64,000 nt of DNA, from NCBI GenBank assembly GCA_027972325.1, contig JAPMOS010000015.1, forward strand, positions 137,501 through 201,500. Reading direction: 5' to 3'. Under the pieces are notes generated by a model. The model saw only the letters and a list, made by a program, of their open reading frames with translations, was not told the DNA's origin and ran no database searches. Position numbers and translations under genes: made by a program. Origin of the DNA: Paratrimastix pyriformis (lineage: Eukaryota; Preaxostyla; Paratrimastigidae). Shown here in pieces: positions 57,730 through 64,000 of the stretch; positions within the stretch are counted from its first letter, which is position 1; the number at the start of each line of letters is the position of its first letter.

Positions 57730-60466
57730 ATGGCGGATGGGACCACAAAGTGCGCCCCATCTGTCAAGCAAGTCGAGTGGATCAAAAGGATCTTAAAGTT
57801 TGCCTCAATTGGCCAGACATGTTTAATCGTTCTTTTATTGATTTACGAGATCGTTGTTGATCCCGACTACATGCCAAAGAAGCAGGGGTTCTACGTTCAG
57901 GATGTTCTCTTTGGTTTCTTTGTTTCTGCCAAAAATCCATCCAGGCTCTCGATTTTCGGGCTCTTGTGCTTATTCGAAGGTCTGCAAACATCGTTCAATT
58001 GCTGCTCATAACTATGCCCCTTTCCTCAGTCTTCTGGTATATTTGTTCCCTTGCGGTCTACGGATCGACAGTGGGTAACATTTTTGTACTGACGGGCATC
58101 GTTTTCGAGATGGTGCTGTTGCTGCTCAGTGCGCTGTGTTCCCTCTGGTTGATAATCCACGCCCTGCGGGAGCTGCGGGCTGGACACGCGTACAGCTCGG
58201 GAACAACCTCTGTCCCGATCCCGGTGGTCCGAGAGCACCAGCCGGAGGAAGCGGACGCGCCGGGCCAGGGGACCCTCGCAGCCAACCTGAACAAGCTCAT
58301 GGCGCTCTACGACCAGTACCGCAACTACCGGCGGGCCCTGCTCTACCTGTGCGTCCTGCAGCTGGCCTTCCACCTGATCTGGGCCATCATCCTCATCGTC
58401 AAGTGCAACACCAGCGCGGGCTTCTTCAGCTGGGTGGCCCCGAACATCTGCTCGATGCTGCTGCCCTTCCTGGCCCTCCTCATGCTGATGGTGCTCCCCC
58501 AGGCCGGTGCGGTGGTCTTCTTCCTGCTGTCGCTCGTCAACCTGTGCTTCTACATCACCAACATGGCCCTGATTGTCAAGGACGCCTGGGTGTACTCCCT
58601 GCTGCCCCCGCTGGACGCCCGCGGGATCCTGATGACCGACCATCTCCACGTCATGCACGGGCCCAGCCTGCTGGCCTTCCTGATGGCCCTGAACATGTAC
58701 TACTCGGTCCGGCTGTGGCTCATCAAGCGGATGCACAGCAAGGCCGACGCCATGACGGGGCGCATCGTCAACCAGATCATGGGGGTCCCCGACGCCGACC
58801 AGGACATCACCCCGGCCGACTTCTTCTCGGCCTTCGGCGCCCCCGGCAAGCCCGCACCATCCGCCGGTGCCCCGCCCGAGGCGACCCCGCTGGTGGCCCA
58901 CGAGCCCCTCGACCGGCCGCTGCTGCCCAAGTCGGTCGTCCAGCGGCGCGAGGTGCGGGCCAAGACCCGCGAGCACATGCGCATCTCGGCCATCGACCTG
59001 CACATTCGGCGGGACGAACTGGACATGCACAACATCATCGGCAAGGGGGCCGTGGGCACCGTCTACCACGGCAGCTTCCGCAAGTCCGAGGTGGCCATCA
59101 AGCAGGTCACCGTCAGCGACGAGAAGACCCTCATCGAGGTGCTCAACGAGTCCACGGGTCCGCCCGCGCGCGCCTGCCAGCCCCACACTGCAAGATGACG
59201 CCACCCCGCCGAACACCTAATGTGTGTGTGGGCTGCGGGCTGCTGCGGGCTGTTTGACAGTGATGTCCAAGCTGCGCCATCCGAACGTGGTGGCCTTCCT
59301 GGGGCTGACCCTGGACCCGCCCTCGGTGCTGGTGGTGACCGAGTTCATGTCCCGGGGCAGCCTGTTCGACATCCTGCACAACCCCGACATCCGGCTGCCC
59401 TGGAAGTCCCGCATCGAGTTCGCATTGCACACCGCACGCGCCATGAACTACCTCCATAGGTCCGCCGCGCCGCACAACCACCTCCGCCTCCACGCGCACA
59501 CCCACAGCGCTCATTCCAGTTCATCGTCTTTTTTTCTGCATCGGCCACCTTCCCCCCGGCGCTCCAGCTTCGCCCCGCCGCTGATCCACCGGGACCTGAA
59601 GAGCCCCAACCTGCTGGTGGACAAGAACTGGGTGGTCAAGGTGGCCGACTTCGGGCTGACCCGGTTTAAGTCGGACGCCAAGATGACCATCTGCGGCAGC
59701 CCCCACTGGACGGCCCCCGAGCTGCTGGCGGGCCGCGAGGACTACACCGAGAAGATCGACGTGTACTCGTTCGGGATCGTCCTCTACGAGATCCTCACCC
59801 GGCTCATGCCCTACGGGCTCGAGGCCAACACCATGCACATCTCGGTCGAGGTCGGCTCCGCCCCCCGCCCCCACCCCACCCCACCCCCCGTCCCTCGTGC
59901 CCCCGCCGACCCCCGACCCCTGCCGCCCATGCCTGTTATTGACCGTGTCTCTCGCCCGCCTCCGTCTTGCAGGTCTCGGTCCACGGGCGCCGGCCGCCCA
60001 TCCCACCAGGGGCCCCCGAGGCGTGGGTCTCCCTGATGACCCGCTGCTGGGACCAGCGGCCCGAGGCACGGCCATCCTTCGAGTCTGTCGCTGTCGCCCT
60101 CATGCCCGCGGCTCCAGCCCCGGAGCCCCCTGCCCCTTCGCTCGTTCTCAATCGTGGCGCCGACTTGGCACCTCTGTGTCTGCGTCCAGTTCGATTGTGG
60201 CTTCGCTCGAGGGGATGCTCGCCGGGGCTGCCCAACTCTTCGCCGGGGTCAGCGACGAGATCAACTTGGGCGCGCCCATCCCGGCCCCATTGGGTGCCTC
60301 GGCAGCGCCACCAGCAGCGGCCACAACGACAAGGAGATCCCCAGCCGCCACATCCCCAGCTGGCTCCCCGACGCCCTCAACGGCATCATCGACGAGGACG
60401 CCTCCTTCCCTCGATCATGTTCCCGTCGCCATACAAGACGCTGGAACTGGGGATGCGACAGAATAA
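57730..60466 (+). CDS. Seven-transmembrane protein with TKL-type protein kinase domain
   Basis: Exons 57730-57979, 58030-59157, 59261-59459, 59568-59850, 59973-60082 and 60190-60466 join in phase to 748 residues. Residues about 15-340 have around seven hydrophobic segments, for example QTCLIVLLLIYEIVV, VLTGIVFEMVLLLLSALC and MLLPFLALLMLMVLPQAG. After a linker, a complete kinase domain starts near residue 418: GKGAVGTVYHG, VAIK, MSKLRHPNVVAFLG, HRDLKSPNLL, VADFGLTRF, SPHWTAPELL, DVYSFGIVLYEIL and RPSFDSIV. HRDLKSPN and the APE-region sequence place it in the tyrosine-kinase-like (Raf/Dictyostelium TKL) group. The architecture matches Dictyostelium 7TM-kinases. A receptor role at a membrane is inferred. 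Introns are 50, 103, 108, 122 and 107 nt and all begin GTC. The last about 60 residues are Ala/Ser/Thr-rich and less certain, since another frame there also looks protein-like. Confidence 0.88.
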
Positions 60467-60574
60467 CTGTGATCCACCGAGCGCGGATGCATTTTCGAAC
60501 CAATTTGGAACAAGTGGGCGGGCCCTCCTCACACTGGGGACTCGCGGCTCACCTCGCGGAGTTCAAAAATACAG

Positions 60575-63500
60575 ATGCAACGGGACGAGGTCACGACACA
60601 GTTCCTCAACAAATTTGAGCGGGGTATCTTCGGCATCTTTTATTTGGGACGGCTGGAGAGCCCTTTGCCTCGAGTGAAGACAATCTTTTTCATTATTCAA
60701 ACGCTCCAGCTGTTTTTTCAGTTGGTTGCCATTCCTGCCGTCTTTTCGTTGTCCCTTTGGGTTCAGATCCCGATCTGGATCCTGGACGCATCCATGACGA
60801 GGCTCACTTTGGGTGTCCTCTACGCCCTGTTCGGGGTCGCCTCCTTCGTCACGTTGGCCAGTGCCGTCGCTTCAGTGGTTTTGGGCTTGGTTGTTACCAA
60901 GGATAGTGGGGCAGGGCAGGTCCGGACTGATATGCATGTTGTGACAATAATGTTGTTCTTTTTCAGTGGCCACTGCGCATCGTGCGAGGCTTCTATTTCC
61001 TGTTGAGCTGGGTTCTCTTTGTTCCGGCCTTTGGGATCTTCTTGGACGTCATCGACTGTACCTACCGTCCCGGAGGTGTTGTCACGCACGATCTCTTCCC
61101 CACGGTGGCCTGCTGGGCGTTGCCGCACGCCGTCCCCTCGGCGCTGTCCCTGCTGCTGATCCTCGTCTTCCTGGTCTTCGCGGCTGGGAACGCCCTCTTG
61201 TCTGTCAGGCCGCCCGCCCTGTGATCACGCACAAAATCCCGGGAACTCCCCGCCACTCCGCCCACCGCCCCGGCGTGCTCTCGCCGCTCATGGCGTTCTG
61301 CTCATCTCCACGTCGTTCCATTCCCATTTCGGCGCAGCGTTTTCCCCTCGGCCGGGTTTGACAGCCGCTCCCGGGGCCGATTCGACCTGCTGGTGGTCCG
61401 TCACCCCGCCCCAACGGCGGGACCTTCCTCGATCGCTGACGCTTCTCATCCTTCACGCCTCCTCTCCGCCCCTCCGCCCTGTCCTCCGCACCCACCGTCG
61501 TCGCCCAGCTGCTGGCCAAGTGCCTGATCGTGTGCGCGGAGCGTGTGCTGACGGTGCACACGGTCCTCCGTGTCGTGCTCATCATGGCCTCGACGGGTGT
61601 CGTCCTGGTGATGCTCCTCTGGATGCTGCCATACCACACCCGCCTCGCCAATATGATGGTCAGCCGTCCCATGTCATGCCATGACACGTCACACCACTCC
61701 ATGTCGCGTCCTGACTCGGACTCGGAGGGCAGGGCTGCCGAGTGTGCGCCATCCTCCCACGTCCGCGCTCCGCACCCAGAGACATTGTTTCAACCGTTTC
61801 TTTTTCTTTCTTTCGCGCGCTGGCGGGCTTGTGGGCGGGCAGTTCATGGGCGAGTACTGGGTGTGCTTCCTGGCCGCCCTGGAGTGGAGCATCCTCAACC
61901 TGGCCCTGCCCCAGTACGCCGACGGCTGGGTGCCCTTCGTCATCCTCGTGGGCGCCTGTCTGGTGACGACCCCCTTGGCTGTCTGGGTCATGTGTCCGTA
62001 GCCCTCGGCCAGCCCCCTCACAGCTCAGCCCTCCATCAGCCCTCAGCAGGGCGGCTGCCATACTCAGCGGCACCGCCCGTTTGCTTTGCTTCACCTGACC
62101 TGCAGACATCCGGTACACGGCCACCCTTGCCCTCAAGCGGGCCGATGTGCGCCGCCTGCTGTGCGCCAGCCAGTCCGCTTCAACCCCCAACCCGTCCGGA
62201 CCGCGGATCCTCTGTCCGTCCCAGCCCTCCCTCCCTGCCTGCATACCGCCTCCCTCCCATCCTCCGCCCTCGATCAACCCACCACACGCTCGCCCCCCGT
62301 GCAGCCCCGACGATCACCCCACCGGCTGACGAGGGCACGCCAGCTTCATCGGCTCCGCTGGAGGACGGCGCCCAGCTTCTCGGAGGCGACCTGCCCTCGG
62401 CCGACGCGGTGGTGGCCCGGTGCCGGTGGAGCCTCAGCGTCGAGTGGGCGACTCGCTTCCTGCGCTGGAAGGAGGCCGTCGGGGACGCGCGCCTGCAGGC
62501 CTTGGCCAAGGCCATCTACGCCAAGGGCACCGCCAAGTTCCCCGAGTCGCACGGGTTGCTCCTCAACTACGCCGAGTTCCTCTACGTCCGCCCACTTGCT
62601 GCCCTCATGGCCACCTGCCCACCTGCTGCCCTCTTGCGGCACATACCATCATCATGATCATCATCGTCATCATCATCGGCATCATCATCGGCATCAGCAT
62701 CAGCATCAGCATCAGCATCAGCATCAGCATCAGCATCAGCATCAGCATCATCATCATCCAATCATCCAATCATCCAATCATCATCATCCAATCATCATCA
62801 TCCAATCATCATCATGCGTTCGCGCATGCCATTGCTGACCCGTATGTAGTTCTTCGCCTGCGTCCTAGCAAATTCACAGCATGTCTCTCTGCCACTCACC
62901 CCCGCCCTTACTTCTCCCCGTTCCGCTGCCACCCTGCTCCTTTCCCCCCCGCTGCCCTGCCCTGCCACAGACCCTGCAGCGCAACTCGGCCTCGGCGATG
63001 TCGCTCATCCGGCGTGTGACGGCCCTGCCCGGGACGGCCCTCGACACTCGGTTCAGCATCTACGCCGCCGAGCGGCGGTTCGAATCGGTCTGTCCGCTGA
63101 CGCGCCCGGTCCCGCCAGTAAGTGGTTGTCTCCCCCGTGGCTCGCCCTGCCCTTGCCCCCCGAGTGGTCAGCTGACGCGCATCGACCGATCTGATCTCCG
63201 CTCTTCTGTTGCTGCAGGCCAGCGAGGGTGCCCAGGCTGCGGGCCTGATGAATGCCATCACCCAGCGGCGCCTGCTGCGTCAGGCCCAGTCCCACCACCG
63301 CCGGGCCAAGAGTCTGCAACCCGCATCCGTCCCTGCCCAGACCGTCCCCACACCTCACCTGCTTCTTCTTCACTCATTTCGCGCTGCCCCTGCTCCACTC
63401 CCCCAGACCGGCTGGCCAGGGTGTGGGCCTTCCTGATGCGGCCCCACATGGACATCCAGTCGCTGCCCCCGCTGCTCGACTCGGCCGTGGCCCACGCCAA

Positions 63501-64000
63501 CACGGCCCTGGAGGCCTACTCGTCCCTGCTGCAGTCCTTCCCCACCAACGTGCCCCTGCTCAGGTCCGGCCACACCGCACTGAACTGCGTTTGCACCCGA
63601 GCCGCCACGCACCCACTCACGCTCAGGCTGCCCCCACCCTCTCCTCCCCCCCAAAGAGCCTACGGGTCGCTGCTGCAGGACCTGTACGGCGACACGGAGC
63701 TGTCCGACTCGCTGTTCATCCAGGCCGACCAACTCGAGGAGGAGAAGGGCGGCGGGGGCGGCGGCGGCACGGGCGGGACGGGTCTGCGTTTCTTGTCACA
63801 AAACGCTCACTCTTTCTTTGTCGCTTCTTCTCCTGGCCCCCGCTGCGGCGCCTGGGAGCAGACGGCGAGTCGGTGGGTCCTTCGGTGGCCAACACGGCCA
63901 AGAAGGGCTCCCTGGGCCGGGCGCCCTCAATGGCCTCCCGGCAGACGCGCTCCCAGATGAGCCTCACCCTGGGCGAGGGCGGCACCGGCTTCGACCACCG
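60575..64000 (+). CDS. TmcB-like multipass membrane protein (paralog; partial, cut by right edge)
   Basis: The start is ATG 60575, only 108 bp after the 7TM-kinase stop. Exon 1 60575-60919 and exon 2 from 60967 are separated by a 47-nt intron. Sequence runs parallel to the minus-strand TmcB-like gene: [144 protein letters not shown], and [18 protein letters not shown]. At least one intron (after the codons for ALL, donor GTCTGT versus GTCCGT) is at the same place in both genes. The sequence present covers the N-terminal membrane bundle and helical region only. Whether this copy also has a hemerythrin-like end cannot be seen here. Confidence 0.85.
62640..62820. repeat. CATCAT and ATCAGC repeats
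   Basis: About 180 bp of CATCAT-type repeat with an internal ATCAGC array of about nine units (62695-62750), in an intron of the right-hand TmcB-like gene. This is the same repeat class as in the minus-strand genes, here in sense orientation of a plus-strand gene. Confidence 0.9.

Overview
This is a nuclear, GC-rich eukaryotic window: nine intron-bearing protein genes on both strands, packed closely, with many short introns (42-60 nt where I could resolve them) and some long ones stuffed with simple repeats and G/C homopolymers. The gene content (axonemal-type dynein heavy chain, NELF-C/D, PIG-N, AMP deaminase, a seven-transmembrane TKL kinase, two TmcB-like multipass proteins, an F-box/LRR-like protein) points to a free-living flagellated protist. 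The combination resembles what I would expect from an anaerobic excavate such as a Paratrimastix-like preaxostylan, but that assignment is inference. I see no transposase, reverse transcriptase, viral gene, rRNA, convincing tRNA or CRISPR array.

Layout: <1-23.9 kb (-) dynein heavy chain, N-terminus to AAA5/AAA6, running off the left edge; 24.3-27.6 kb (-) NELF-C/D; 28.0-39.3 kb (-) large TmcB-like membrane protein ending in a hemerythrin-like domain; 39.3-40.8 kb AT-richer intergenic stretch with a possible microprotein; 40.8-43.9 kb (+) PIG-N; 44.4-50.6 kb (-) AMP deaminase, with a 1.96-kb intron made almost entirely of a 28-bp minisatellite; 50.6-52.7 kb (+) F-box/LRR-like protein; 53.0-57.4 kb (-) Pro/Ser/Arg-rich protein; 57.7-60.5 kb (+) 7TM-kinase; 60.6->64 kb (+) second TmcB-like gene, cut by the right edge.

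The most unusual points are: (1) the dynein has lost the Walker A and Walker B motifs of AAA1 and the Walker A lysine of AAA3 and AAA4, while AAA2 keeps a perfect P-loop split by an intron, so it looks like a pseudo-motor; (2) a hemerythrin-like bundle is joined to the C-terminus of a multipass TmcB protein and keeps only one of the two iron ligand sets; (3) introns in both orientations start with GTC (mostly GTCCG or GTCTG) instead of GTR; (4) genes tend to be AT-richer at the 5' end and GC-rich with repeat-filled introns at the 3' end; (5) AMP deaminase introns carry displaced copies of exon edges.

The genes do not form a pathway. Three encode membrane sensors or signalling proteins (two TmcB-like, one 7TM kinase), and the rest are housekeeping or ciliary. 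Exon joins were worked out by eye from reading frame, splice dinucleotides and family conservation. Joins with exact coordinates were checked for phase; the others are approximate.
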